Assembly (NCBI GenBank): GCA_964059195.1
Contig: CAXKWD010000006.1
Location: 177,504,825-177,568,824, forward strand
Reading direction: 5' to 3'
DNA: 64,000 nt
Source: Ectobius pallidus
Lineage: Eukaryota > Arthropoda > Insecta > Blattodea > Ectobiidae
The notes under the pieces are model-generated. The model saw nothing but the letters and a program-made list of their open reading frames with translations, was not told where the DNA came from and did not search any database. The translations under genes and the position numbers were made by a program. This document shows positions 19,600 through 34,300 of this stretch, piece by piece; the first letter of the stretch is position 1, and each line of letters opens with the position of its first letter.

Positions 19600-22385
19600 C
19601 ATTACGACTGTGGTAAACTGACTGAATTTCACAACAATAAGCTAATTATACCTTGTTTTCTTGTTACTATGGGAGACAAAAGAATATCATTCATATTTTA
19701 ATTAATGTGTGTGTTCTGACATTCTGGATGTAAGTCATATTTATTTAGTTTTGTCTTGATATCTATTGATTTTATAAAGAAATGTCTTTGAGAGAAAATG
19801 TTCATTTTAATTTTCTCTATTTTATCTGTGCTAGGTTTTCATGTATCGCTTACTGTAATAGAGACAGCCTAGGAAAAGTGAAAATGGATAGAGTAAATTA
19901 CGCCCTAAGTCATTTTTACAGAAAAACTGAAATAGCCATTTTGTTAATCTTATGAAGAAGTTTCAAATTCTACATTTTTATTAAAATCGTTAACTGTTAA
20001 AAAAAAAAAATAAAAGTTTTCATGAAAAGTGCCCTTGGTAGTTAAATTATGAAAACCAAACCCTGGGCAGATCAATAAAGTTCCAAATTAAGTAGATACA
20101 GTGAACCGTTTACTGGCTGTGCTTGTCCACACATGTTATTCCAAAAATACGTTTTTTTTTTTATTTCTAGGGATCGTGAGTCATGTTTTTCTAGTGTTAT
20201 CTCGATTTCAATTTTGGTTTCTCGATCGCAATACCTTCTCTGCACTACTTATAGGCGAGAATGTAAAAGAGGGATGGAGGCAGACAGAAGAAGTTAAGGA
20301 GAGATAAAGGTAGTCATTTCGGGAGGCCCCTTCCATGTCAAAAGAAGGGAAATGAAAAGACTGAAGGAAGGGGTCTCCCTTTCTTCTTTCTTGGCCTGAT
20401 GGTGTTTCTCCTTTTGCTAGGAGAGGGAAAAGGAGATTTTTTTTAAGGACCCCCAGGAATGTTTCTTTATTTTTTCTTATGGCAGGAAGAAAAAGAAGCG
20501 ACTGCCCATCCCTGCACGTTGGAAGTTGGTCACCCCTGCAGAACCCGCTCCATTTGTTAAGGGAGGAGGAATCTGGAAACCCTTGCCACAAAGGGCTTTC
20601 CCGTTTCTAATGCTTTCTTCATCTCTTTTTTTTTTTCTTTCTTTCTTTCTTAAAAAAAAAAACTGAGGAAAAGGAAGTCAAAGACCAGTTTTTTATTTTT
20701 ATTTTGAATTTTCTACTATTTAAGGTATGTGCTTTAATGCCCATGTATTATGGTATGTTAATCTATGGGAGGGGAAGTTCAGCAATTATTTGTTTGTTTA
20801 CATGGGTTAGAATCTCCAATAGATACCTGTGGCTTGGTTCTAAAAGGGCCAGTGTCAATTTCTTGGAAAAATGAGTTCTATGCATTAATGAGCTCGTCTA
20901 GTCTTTATCTTTCGTATAGTAAAAGTGCCAATAACTATTGCTATTAATAGACAATACAGAAACCTTAGGGGCCAATGTCAGAAGTTCTTAGCAAAAAATC
21001 TAAAAAAGAATTGAAGGAAATGTTAATATTTGTAAATTCTCTGTAGGATGAATGGGTCATTATTCATAGTTTCTTCTGAAGCATTTTTGTGTGAACTTGA
21101 AAATCTTTTCCACCAAGAATAACATTATTTTTGTAGGTAGAACATTTGCAGGAAAGCTTTATGAAGATTGAGAGTGGCGTTTAGTGTACAATGGAGCGCA
21201 GAGAATATTACTACACTGGTTATATGAAGATCCATGCATCATTAAGGAGCAGGGAGGTTTAATCAGTTCTACATTGGACTGAGCAGAAGTCATCTTATAA
21301 ATTTGTAAGTGAAACATGATTTTAAATACTCTCGTTATGTCAGACTATTGAAAGAATTTTCTTCTTAAGGGTTTAATACATTAGGCAGTTATGTGCTGTA
21401 ATTCAGGAGAGGGTAATCCTAAGGAGCTGCTATATTATGAAAATGAAAGCATTTTATTTAGTTTTCGGTACAATTTTAGTGCCTTTTATTGGGTAAGTTA
21501 CTATGTTGGGATTACGTTTTATTCAATCTTTTTGAATCAACTGTATCTTCCTGGTTCTGTAGGTAAACCGACTGATCTTGTCTTTTTTTTTTTTTTCTCG
21601 CGGTTTTCTTCAATCTTGGAAAAACCTATGCTAAAATTATTGGGGTGGGGGGACCTGTTACGCTACTGGCAAAACAGATAATTTTGATGGTCAGTTTATT
21701 TTCATTACAATGGTGGGGGGCGTGAGAAAGTTATGGATGGTCGTTCACTGCTCCTTGTGATATTTCTGTTTTAGAAACTCTAAAATATCCAAATTTGATG
21801 TTTTTATAACCTATTGATTCGATATAAGTAAAATCGTTAAAAAGTTGACACAAAATTAACCTAAAATTGGGCTGTGAAATCATGATCTTGCGCTGGACGA
21901 TGTTCTATTGTTCGGCTGGGAGAGAGTCACGTGGACAATATTCAATGTTGGAAACGTAACGATGATTTTTATGCCAACTAGACCCGTCGGATATCTTCCA
22001 GCTTGGCTCATTTCAGGGTCTACTGAACGAGACAAGTAGATCGGCAATATGAAAAACCAAAGTCATATATGAAACGTTAGGGTGCATCCCGAAATCGGTA
22101 CATTTCCTTAAAAAATAAAAGTATTTTTGCCTAAGCCTGAGATAATAATTTGTGTTTTGATGTTGTCAACTCTGACGGATTTGTGACGTGCCGCATGCAA
22201 GGGAGCATGGAGTGTGGTGTGTGTAAATAAATTTGATTTGTGGCAGTTTTGAACTCTCTATGCAACATTGGTATACCACATATGAGAATTCTCAAAATAG
22301 ATTTATCTAAGGGTTTATTTATGCGTGTTGTGCACTCAGTATATTGAAATGTGAACCGAATCCGTGGAAGTGAACAGTGTTTGAA
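19600..22385. other. Intergenic region and 5' flank of CLPTM1L-like gene
   Basis: No gene recognised. Poly(A)/poly(T) runs occur at about 19999, 20152, 20622-20660 and 21583. A polypurine-rich stretch lies at 20310-20590. No TATA box or other promoter element can be assigned with confidence before the start codon at 22386. Confidence 0.4.
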
Positions 22386-25300
22386 ATGCAGTTGCCGTCG
22401 TTGACTTTGATTTTGTCAGCAGTGTTTGTGGTATATATTGGTCACTCTGTCTGGCAACTAGCACAGTTGTTTGTGCCACCGAAATGCAACCAAGGCGAAG
22501 TCTGCCTCAAGTCTTTTCTGCAAAATAAACCGAAATTACAGGTTCGTCTTAACCTAGATTTTATGGGTAACATTTCGCCTCGCTAACTTCGTTCCCAGCG
22601 GTGCGATCTTTGAAGTAGTTGGGGGGGGGGATAGTTTTAGGTCGCGCACTAGGCTCCTCCCACCAACTCACTAACGGGACCATCCTGGGAAGGAGGGGGT
22701 TTGGGGTTTCAAGTGTCGCTTACTAGATGTTTCACTACTAGCAGATGTAGATGTAGATGTAGATATCTCGTCCTGTAGATCCTGTGTTGAGCGGGGCTCA
22801 AGGATATAGAACACGTCAGATCAAAAAATACATGCATGTTATAACAATAATATAGGCCTAAGAAACTGTAAGCTGCCAAATTTATCCAAGCTGGAAATAT
22901 TCCTCCAAATTGTAGAAGGTGTGAGTTATTAAAAATTCCTTGACAGCTGTTTTGAAAGGTTTGCTCTTTCTTTGAATACATAATAATTTAATGTTGTTTG
23001 GAAGCTTGTTATATATCTGTACTGCAGAATAATAAGCACCCTTCTGAAAGAGTTTTAACGAGTTATTTGGTCTGTGTAGGTCATTCATGTTTCTGGTAGT
23101 ACGTCTGTGTACACTAAAATTAGTTTGAAATTTATCAATATTATTCACTACATAACACATAACAGAGTATATATAAGTTACTCCCCTGTAAGAGTGAGGA
23201 CTTTTAATTTTTCAAATAGCGGTTTACAAGATTCCCTTTTTTTCTTTCCACATATTATTCTTATTGCCCGCTTTTGTAATCTAAATATTTTCTCCCTATG
23301 GGAAGAGTTGCCCCAGAATATGATCCCGTACCTCATTACCGATTAGCAATGCCATCTATTGTTAAAAAGGTGGGTAAAATCCAGATATACTTGACCCATT
23401 CTTTAAAACTAAGATTCCATTCATAATACAGCTAAAACACATATTTTGTTATACATAGTTACGTAGACAGATGGTGTCTTGGCAAATGATTTGGTCCTAC
23501 CCACCTGCCCTAAACATTGCAAATTATTTTATAGCCTACCACAATCTAGTGAAAAGTAGTCAAATCTCTGCCATATTACCTTCCCGTAACAATACAGTAA
23601 CGTACAGAGCTCTGATGTCACACCAGCAGAGTAGGTGGAATTCTGGGTAACAGGTTAACCAATACACTACACTGATATCCCCGTTCATAACCTAACCAAG
23701 CCAAACGAACCTAACCTAACATAAGTGCCATTAAAGTAGAATCTACCTGTCACTACTTAACTTAATGCAGAGGTGTTGTCTGTTCCTGTTGGTCACCCTG
23801 CTTCGTTCAGAAACAAAAAACCGCATGAATGGGTCAAGCATGCAGAGATGCCAACTGCTACGGAATTTCCGTAGTTTCTATGATTTTCTTGACTGTGCTA
23901 CGGTACGGCAATACGGAAATTGCACTAAATATTACGGATTTTACGAATCCCAATATCTATTTTTAAAATTTTTCGTTTTTCGTTTTTGACGTGAGTGTGT
24001 GTTAACCAAAGATGTTATATCTTACAGTTATATCATAATTATTGTAGTTATAACATCTTTGGTGTTAACATATTTCCAATTTTTTTATTATCACTGTAAT
24101 GCCGCTGATGACTGCCGACGCCGTTGCTTGCTAGAAGTTTAATTGAGTGTTGCAGTGCAAGTAGCATATTGAGGAAATAGGTCGTGTAAACGTAAAACCA
24201 GTGACGAGTGTGATGGACAAAAACGAACTGCGGCAAATCAGCAGTATCGAAAGCAGAAAGTAAGCTGATTCTTACTTGTATTAAATCCCAGACATGGATT
24301 TAATGTCTATTTCCTTTCCTTCCACTTAATTAATAGTATATAAATAATAACTAGGCTTCAAAGTAGCCTACCTACAAGGGTAGGACGCCATTTGGATGTG
24401 TGTTCTCGACGGAGAGAAACCTCCCGTGGTTTGCCTTGTCTTCTGAATCAGTTGAGGAATTTGATGTCAGACTGGCATGTTGTCATGGCAGCTCAATGGT
24501 AGAGCCGAAGATCCGTGTTCAAATCGCGGTTATGACATAAAATTTTTCAAGCTGATTCTTACTTGTATTAATATCCCAGACATGGATTTAATGGACCTAT
24601 TTCCTTTCCCTCCACTTAATTAATAGTATACAGAAGGCCTGTGCTTAGTGCATGTTGAAGTTTGAAATTGCATATACTGTATTAATTTGCCCGAGACGTC
24701 GAGTCTCCCACCATCCGATTAGACTCACACTACTGATAACCACCATTCAAGGTTGGCATCTCTGAGCATGTATGGATTTTCCGAAAAGGTGAAACTGGGA
24801 AAAAATTAAATAATTATTCTCTTACCACCCTCTATCTCTCACTTCTCACCCTACCTGCCTATTTGGGAAGAATGTCCCTGTAGTTGTACATAAAGGACCA
24901 ATGAGACAAACGTTTGATGGTAGCCAAAGGGAAGGTTTGTGTGCAAGCTAAGGTCTGTGTAATACCTCGTGTAGATTCCCAGATATGAGCTATAAAACTA
25001 AATATAGCTAAGGAAATGAAGTTGTAGTGGGCATCTGTTTAATTGTGTGTTTTTTTTTTTCAGTTGGTATTATTTACATCAGTGAAACCAGAGCCATCTA
25101 CACCAAAGGATGTGTTACTTGTGGATGTCCAGCATGATTTTGATTACAGACTTCCCTCAGAAAAGTAAGTCGAAGGCAACTTGACTAAGCATTCAGCTTG
25201 GGTTTTACAATTAATTTTCCTCTAAGTAAATCAAATCTTTATTCACCTTTAAATGCAATATATTTGTACAATAGGCTTCGTCAGTTTTTGGATAGTTTTA

Positions 25301-28300
25301 TATAAGTTTAATAACAAAAAAAGCTAAGAATACAAATTTATATCCATCATATTTTCTGGTATATTACTCTCTAAAAATTCTTCTACCGTGTATATCGCTT
25401 TGCTTTTGAACCAAATAGATAGAATATTGTACAGTTTTTTTTTCAAGATTTCTTATCTTTAGTGGAATTTTATTAAAAAAAGTTATTTGTTGATAGCAAT
25501 GACTTTTTATATTTGTACTTAAGTGAAGTTGTGGTTTATCTAAATCATTTTTTCTTCGTGTGTTGTAGTTATGCATTGACGGTCTAGTTGCAAATTTAGT
25601 GCTATTTTCTTTAACATATGTAATATTAGCTAAAATGTACATAGAAGTAAGTGTAAGAATGTTGTACCTTTTGAAGTAGTGCTTACATGATTCTCTTGGC
25701 CCAATTTCTGCTATCAGTCTGATAATTTTTTTCTGCCAGATGAAGATTTTGTTTGCTGAATGGGGATCGCCCCAAAGCATAACCCCATATAGTAGGTGTG
25801 GTTGAACAAAAGTAGCTGAGTATGTTTTTTTAAATTTTTTGTCACTGTAGTTGTGGCTAAAGCAAACACCTTGAAGATCCGTCGATGAAAGGTAAAACTT
25901 GGATGTTGTCTAATTTGTTGTGGTTTCTTGAATGTGGCAATCTTTTCAATTCTGCAGCTCCCTGTATGTGTAAAGGCTAGTTTATATGATGACCAGGGCC
26001 CGGATTCTAATGACATGTCATCTTTTTATTGATGCTACATAGACATTGCCAACTTGTGGATAAATCCTAATCATGGCCTCTAGATTATAGAAATACATTT
26101 CTATTAGGTCACTTTTTGTCATTTTATGCAATTTTATATTTTTAGGGTGTTTATTTCAATTTTAGGTTATTATTTTTTCATTTTCGTGTCATTTGCTTCC
26201 TTATTTAGTCATTTTCATGTATTTACATTGAGTTTATTAACTTTTTTTCGTTGCTAGCGGTGCTGTCTTTGAAGTGTTGTTTGTTTTAATGCAAGAAGGA
26301 AAAATTAGGCATTAAATGTTGTCATGTCTCAGTCGGAAATGAGAATCAAAGAAACGCCAAGATGTTGTATTATATTACTACCGTATTGTTATAAGGCTGA
26401 CTTTGCATCAGAGTCTGCCACCTGCTTGGATTTGAGAGTGCAAACTACTGTTTACCCTCAATAAACAACAATATAATTCGGCAGACCACAAAAGGATGTA
26501 CCGAATTTTGACTCGCCAGTGCCTCAGTGCCAGTATAAATTTCCGTGAGAAAAGAACATTCACAACATTACAGTTATTTACAATTTTTACAATTATGTAG
26601 AAACTAGTCTATGACTTTGTGTGTGCAATAATAATTTTTTATAAATAAAATATCAGTTTTTGGGCCATTTTTTATAATTATTAAGTCATTTTCTTTAAAA
26701 TTTATGGTCATTTTATAGGTCATTTTTCAAACAATTTTAGGTCATCAGAATCCGGGCCCTGATGATGACACTGCGTTTAGTAACCACTAACTTGAAAGGT
26801 ATTTCGTGAAACTAATTACAACCATTTTCTTCAAAACTAATTCCAGGGCAACCTCACGTTTCATCTTATTTCAGAAGTTCAAGTTGTTGAAATCCCACAT
26901 ACACGTATGAATCCAGGCATTTCACAGTTTCCTCACTTCCTACTCAATATAATAATAATCTCAAACTTACTAGTATAGTTTCATGAAAAGTTGGAATCAG
27001 CTGAAACTGCGTAGTGTCGTAACACATTGTCACCAGCACATATCACGCTTGGGCATTCAAGCAAAAAACAGTTGCGAAACTTAGTTATGAAATATATAAA
27101 ATTTTAGAAAGTTTATACAGGGAAGTTAATATTACGAAAAATAATATTGAGATAGATCCATACACTGCTTCCCTAATTTTAATTACTGACCTGAACCCTG
27201 GTTTCGGTGAGCCTTCCCACCATGTTCACCAGTTATACTCCATCTGGATGGAGATGGAGTATAACTGGTGAACATGGTGGGAAGGCTCACCGAAACCTGG
27301 GTTCAGGTTAGTAATTAAAATTAGGGAAGCAGTGTATGGATCTATCTCAATATTATTTTTCGTTAGTTATGAAACTTTATTTTGTCGTGTAAACTAGCCT
27401 TAAGGCATGTTTATGTTTCCCCTTTGAACTGTTCTGTAGCTTTGTTCTAACATACATGATTTATATTTTTAATGTTCCAGAAAGCTGACAGTGTCGATTC
27501 CTCCCGCCACACGGCAGAACGGCAGCCTCTACCTTCACTTGTTCACAGTTCCACAGGCGACAAGACAGAAGCAATGGGAATACTGGAAGCTGCGGAGAGA
27601 CGAACTGGCTGCGTACACACGAATCAGCTTGACTCGGTACCACGTTCCTGAAGCCTCTACCTTCAAGCTTCTTGACAAGAAAGTGAGTAACCACCAATGT
27701 AAATTTGAGGGATGGAGCGTAAGTCATGACAACTCAAAGTTAGGCGATGGTGCCATGAAATGTTGTATGTCACGGGAAAGTGATGTACGGTTATACCAAT
27801 AGAGGCGATGGTAATTTAGATGTGAGTCAGAATGGATATGACAAGATGTGAACAGCTTTTTTACTATCCGAGGGAGAAATGTCAGAGAATACCACAATAA
27901 GCTGACGGAAGCTTTAGGGAATAATGCCTTTCTGTACCGAACTTTTAGGGATCATGGAGTGCTTCCAGCTACCAAAATACATTAGAGTGTCATGATGCAG
28001 TCGCGTATGGATGTTTATGGTTGTCTGTTTCCTTCATTATCCTACATCGGGTACCCATAATCTGAATTATACATAGGCTACATTCCATACCCTGTCCTTT
28101 CATTTAGATATTTCAAAATCTTAAAATGGTCCCACATTTCCTAAAGAAAAAATATTTGCTGTATCCCTCGTATTAAAATCCTGTAAGATTCCCCGGTTAG
28201 TATCCATATGGTTAAAGCTTTCTGGAGTTTGAAGCCCATGCATTCCACGAGTAACGGATGGGACACACAGAGTTAGGAAATTCAAAACAAATAGCTTATT

Positions 28301-31300
28301 ACAAAGTTTAGGAATGAAGTTTTTTTGACAGTGAAACTATACTAATTATTCAAAAGTAGTCGAACATTTGAATAAATAGCTTATTTTTTATTTAAATCCT
28401 TGATTTATTCCTAGAGTCCAAAGTTTTGTTATTTGGTAAATAAGAATAACGAATAAGACTAATGTGCAATTTTAATAATCCACCATTTCTGTCTCCAACT
28501 CAGAAAAATAATGTCGTGACGGACGGGACAAATATTGAGCCTCAAGTGTTGGAGAGTATAGAACATGACATTATTTGTGTGAGTTATGTAAGCATATAAA
28601 ACCAAATGTAACTTACACATGAAATTAAAACCCTAAGAATTACACACAGCACGTTTTAATGTAGGGTTGTTAATTTAAGATTTTTAAAAAATAAATATGT
28701 GACAGACGGGACATGTCCAACAACTGTATTCCATAAAATTATGTTCAACACCTTTGAGACAGATAACCCTAAACAGAACTAAAGTAGAACAGGGTGTCCA
28801 CTGGTCGGGAAAATCCGGGAAAAGGCCGGGAATTTCGTATGGTCGGGAAAATCCGGGAAAAGTCAATGAATTTGTTAAAATATCTGGGAAAATTCGAAAA
28901 ATTGCAAAGTGTGATCAAAAAGACTTCTAGACAATAATAGGCCTATATGAAAGTATATTTAATTTATTTTATTGTTCCTAATTTTTGTATCTGTTATGAC
29001 CTAAATAATTATTGTTTGCAATTACTTTTGTTACTAAAAGTTTTTCTTATTTAAAGTATGTATAATCCTATAATTTTTCTTACACAGTTATTAGAAAGTG
29101 CTTCATATTATGGTCGGGAATTGCTGAAATGATCAATAAAAATCAGGGAATAAGCCGGGAATTTCTTCAGCATTACTTGGTGGACACCCTGTAGAACAAA
29201 AGTGACACTTCAGTGAAAGACCAGTGTATAAAAATTAGTCGAGACTAAATTACACAACAGAAGCACAGTCTACTTTGAAAGTCATCCAGGGCCAACCTGA
29301 CAACCTACAATGTACCACTACCACCCAATGACTGCTACCTTACTAAGGTGATGGAGATAAACTAAAGAAAAAAAGTTGTAGAATGTTTCTTCACCTTTAC
29401 ATGCAATTTCTTAGGATTTCACTACAGCTGCTCACAGCAATGATTTCAGGATTCTTAAATTTCACTCATAGGCTCACTCACTCATGGAATGGATGAGATG
29501 AAGCTCCATGTGCACACTGACGATGCTTCATATCATGACCAGTGCTGTACAACATTCATATTCCAGACTGTATATGTTGCAGGATCGCAAGTCGCCGGCA
29601 GATAACCAGGTGCTCAAAGTAACTCATCTCAAATCACGAGTGACCTTCAATATTCTTGCAGATGAAATTGCGTTTCCTGTGCGAGGTTTACCACCTGAAA
29701 TAGCTCGCTTACTCAAGTAAGTACATCTTGAATATGAATGGATCAGTCCGAGTATGAAGATACTTTCGATCTACGGTGAAATCCCTCTTAACTTCATTTG
29801 AATAATAGGGCAATGCACGATGTAGTGTGAATTCTTTTTGCCTCAAAACCAACAAAATAGCCAACTTTCATTTTGCATTTTTTCGGAAATTTTCTTTTTT
29901 TTTTTGGTTGCATTTTTCCAACATTACGGACTAGTGTCATCTCATAATTCCTTAGCTATGAGGCATTCATTAATAAATACAGTGATCAGATTAATAATAA
30001 TAAAAGGAATAATGTAAAATATTTTTTGCATGACGTAACTAATTAGTGGTACTTAAGAATATTGTTGCCGTGGATCCTAACTTGACATTCCCGCACGCAA
30101 TCTGGTTGCTATGAAAACAAAAGAAATCTCAATGCTGAAAGAATTACAAAAATCACAAGTGCTGTAAGTAAAACCATTACAATACAAGCCTTTATCGAAG
30201 GCCGGAATCTAGCCCCCCCCCAATTTGTGGCGACTTTAACAGGACAAATATTCCTTCCCCATAACAACCAACACATGCGAATCACTTTCTAAAATATAAC
30301 ATACGTATCTTCAATAGTGTATATACATAATATTTTCAGCTAATATCTCAATTAATATAAATAAATTGATATAAATAATCATCGAGCAAAAATAGCATGC
30401 AATACTTGTGCCGTAAGCGCATAACGGATCTCGGAAATTGAAAAAACTTGGTGCAAGTGCCTCATTTTTTCAAACTCTTTCCTCAATCTGTATGCACCGC
30501 TTATTATTATACTAAGTTGTATATTCCCTTTTTAAATACATATTTACACATTTATGTTTTCAATTTTTCTTGCCATGTTTTAATAAATTTAAGGTCATTT
30601 TATATGTAACTTTTCAGGCATTTTTAGGTCATCAACTTCCAAGCCATAGTAATAATAAACCTCTCCAGGTTGGACGCAAACACAATACATCCATATATAG
30701 AATTTTAGAAAGTTTATACAGGGAAGTTAATATTACGAAAAAAATAATATTGAGATAGATCCATACACTGCTTCCCTTATTTTAATTACTAACCTGAACC
30801 CAGGTTTCGGTGAGCCCTCCCACCATGTTCACCAGTTATACTCCATCTGACTGTTGGTTTTCATCAGCATCCTCTCGTGGGCTTTTGATGAGGTCATTTT
30901 CCGAGGGAATCTCAAAATTCATTAGATTGTTCTTATTCTTGTGGATGTAGATTTTCTCCCAAACCGTAAGTTGTCTGTGTCCCTGAATCCATTTTTTCAA
31001 TTCTGGTTCCAATCCTATTTGGTGACCAGTTTCCAAAACATGTGCTGCTACTGCCGATTTATCCCCTTGAGCAAATTTAATGTGTCTAAGATGTTCCTTT
31101 GTTCTTGTTCCCAGATTTCTTTTTGTTTTGCCTATGTATTTCAAGTTGCAGTTGTTGCAATTGAACTGGTAAATTCCACATTTTTGTTCCTGTGGGATTT
31201 TGTCCAGGTGTGTGGATTGTATCAAATTCTTAATACTGAACTTATTTACTGGTGCCAAGGTGATGTTGTATTCCCCAAATATTTTCTTTTGTTTCCTGTC

Positions 31301-34300
31301 TGCAATTGGATGATATGTTATTTTTCTGTATGTTAAATTTTCTTCCTCTTTTTTTTTTTCTTCTTTCTTTTTTTTTTTTTTTTTTTGTTACATCCAGTTA
31401 AAAAGACTCTTCTAACCTGACTTGAGAAATTCGTAAATCTGTATTGCACTTTATAATGATTTCTGTTGAACAGGGTGTCCACATTCTGGAAAGTCAGGAA
31501 ATTTTGTAAATTAAAGGAAAATGTCAGGGAAATTTGTAAAAAAAATGAAATAGTCACGGAAAATAACTAGCCCCTCGTGAGGGAAATGCATTGGACATAT
31601 GTTTTGCTGTAACCCAGACTGTGTAAGCAATTTTTTTAATGGGGATGGAGGAGGCTGGTTATTTTTTTCGTTTCGTTTTCAAAGAACGTTGAAAACATTG
31701 ATTCTTGTGGTCTGGAAATGTGAATTTCTGGTCATGAAAAGTCAGGGAAATTTATTTTTAAATTTCTGTGGACACCCTGGTTAACACAAGACTGCAAAGG
31801 TAATAATCAGGGCTCAAATTTTCATTACCGAAAAATTGTTTAAAAAAATGTCCTATAAAGTGCCCCAACAAACTTGAGAAAAGGCCTAAATTGCTGAAAA
31901 ATTCCCTAAGATTAATAGTTTTATAATAGTGACTCACATTATGTAGTCTAACTAGAAAATAATGCTTAAATACAAAACTCACAGGTCTAGAATCCTGAAG
32001 GCACTGACAATACATTCATTAATTCATCAATTTTTATTTAAAATATCTCGTCATATACTATCGCTTTTTCCTTTAGAATATAATTTGTTCCTACCAGTAG
32101 CCTAAGTAGATTTCAGAAATTAATTATGTTGTAAGTTCTATGCAGTTCCAAAGCTACCTGTGAAAACTGATAATACGTATCGTTTTTCAACTGTTTGTTG
32201 ACAGATGAATATGATATGAATTTGATAAATTCAGTGTAATTTTCATAAATCACGTAATTTATCAAGAGAAGGAGTGGTTTGTTTGGATTTTTATTGTCCG
32301 TGATACTGCCCGTGGCTTCGCCTGCCATTATTAATTGACTCCAGGATTTTTAAGAAATTTACACTGGCAGTATATTAAAAATGTTTGTGGTTCAGAGCTA
32401 TGAAAATTGTAAGTAAAAATAAAATTATAATATTTGCTCATTGTGTTCATTTCACGTAGGCCTTATATAATAAAGAAATAGTTTTCCTATAAGAGTAGAT
32501 GTAGGCCTATGTATTGGATTTTGTGCAGGTTACAGCAATTCTTGTAAGTGCGTAGATTATTTTACTAAAAAAATACCATCTCTTTTCTTAAACCTCTTGT
32601 CACGCTTATACTTACAGTGGGCTCTGCATCTGTTGTTTTCAGAGTGACGTCAAAGCAGGAGTATCTGCCGATCGTGCAATATGATTTCCTCAACAACCGC
32701 CTCGAGCACCTGATTCACATCACTAAGAACAACACAGTCGCAGATGTGACGTTCATATACACTCCCATTGGCATTGGTCGTCTCAGGTATTGGCTATGTG
32801 CAAAGTGTGGTATTGGACAATTGACATGTATTGCATGCTATTTTTGCTATGACGTTGTTTGTGCAGGCTGATGCTGCAGACAGAAGTTGCTCTGCACTCC
32901 ACACTTGCCATGGGATTCAACGAGAAAGATGTGGATCAGATGAAGGGAGTGTTTGCAGACACTAATCTCTATTTGTTGTGCATCACTATGACCGTGGCAG
33001 CCCTGCATGTAAGTAAACTGGCCATCATTGGACACCCCTGGGTGGTTTCAGCTGTTGGTGTGCCTATCATAATGAAATGGTATTACATGGAGGACGAGAA
33101 AAATGTCTGTTAACGCCAAATACCCTTATCCCACATATGCTTATCAAACTTTCCTAAGAAGCCATGTGCACTAAAACTAAACTCCATCTGGCACTTTGTT
33201 GTATCGGTTTACCAAATTTTATTTTTGATTAAATCAATCAGGAAAACTTTATACAGCCATTTCATAAATTTTATTTTCTATAATTTTGCTAGTGGTAACT
33301 ATCTCCCCTTAAGATTCCCTTCATACTATAACCCCTGGGTTTAGTGTATGAATGGGGATTCTGGTTAACTTACCACACCTTTCCTGATTATTTTACTCTT
33401 GATCTATTTTCTAATTTTTCTCATCCACTTCTCTCTCATTTTTCCTAAATATTCCTAGTCTTTAAGTGGAAGGAAAGGAAATAGACATGGATTTAATGTC
33501 TATTTCCTTTCCTTCCACTTAATTAATAGTATATAAATAATAACTAGGCTTCAAAGTACCTACAAGGGTAGGACGCCATTTGGATGTGTGTTCTCGACGG
33601 AGAGAAACCTCCCGTGGTTTGCCTTGTCTTCTGAATCAGTTGAGGAATTTGATGTCAGACTGGCATGTTGTCATGGTAGCTCAATGGTAGAGCATCGGCG
33701 CGTTAAGCCGAAGATCCGTGTTCAAATCCCGGTTATGACATAAAATTTTTCAAGCTGATTCTTACTTGTATTAATATTTTTCTGTTTTTAGTTTTGCTAT
33801 GTTTCTGACCCACCAGTGTTTAGTTTTGTAAATATTATTTTCATTTGTTCTGTTATTTATTATATTTCATTCTTGGTGAATGCAATGATGGAATACTTTT
33901 TCTGGCCTTTAGCCCACAAAATTTGAATATTTTTCACTGACTACTGATACTATCCACATTCAATCTGATGTACGAGGGGGATCCAGGAAATAACGACCGT
34001 TTTGTTGTAGTAATTAAAAAATCATATTTATTTGAAAAAACAAAGTCTGTTACATAACTGAAGCTTCCTTTACCTCTCTACATAATCACCACCCACATTT
34101 AAACATTTGTCGTATCTGTTCACTAGCTTTAGAATTCCCGTGTTATACTCCTCTGCCGCCAGTTCATTAAGCCAGGTGTTCACTGTCTTTTGGGATTGCA
34201 AAGGTGTTCTTTTGCTAGATTTCATGCCAAAAGGCACTACGATCAATGCAAATCGTTATTGTGAGACTTTACGAAAACTACGGCGAGCCATCCAAAACAG

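Noticed and set aside
20208..20591. 127-codon - strand ORF
   Set aside because: Lies in a purine-rich, biased stretch; no domain, splice context or repeat partner supports it.
33670..33740. Functional tRNA-Asn(GTT) gene
   Set aside because: Good cloverleaf, but position 33 is C and not U, and the same block recurs with shared flanks at 24482 and 43961. A SINE head explains it better.
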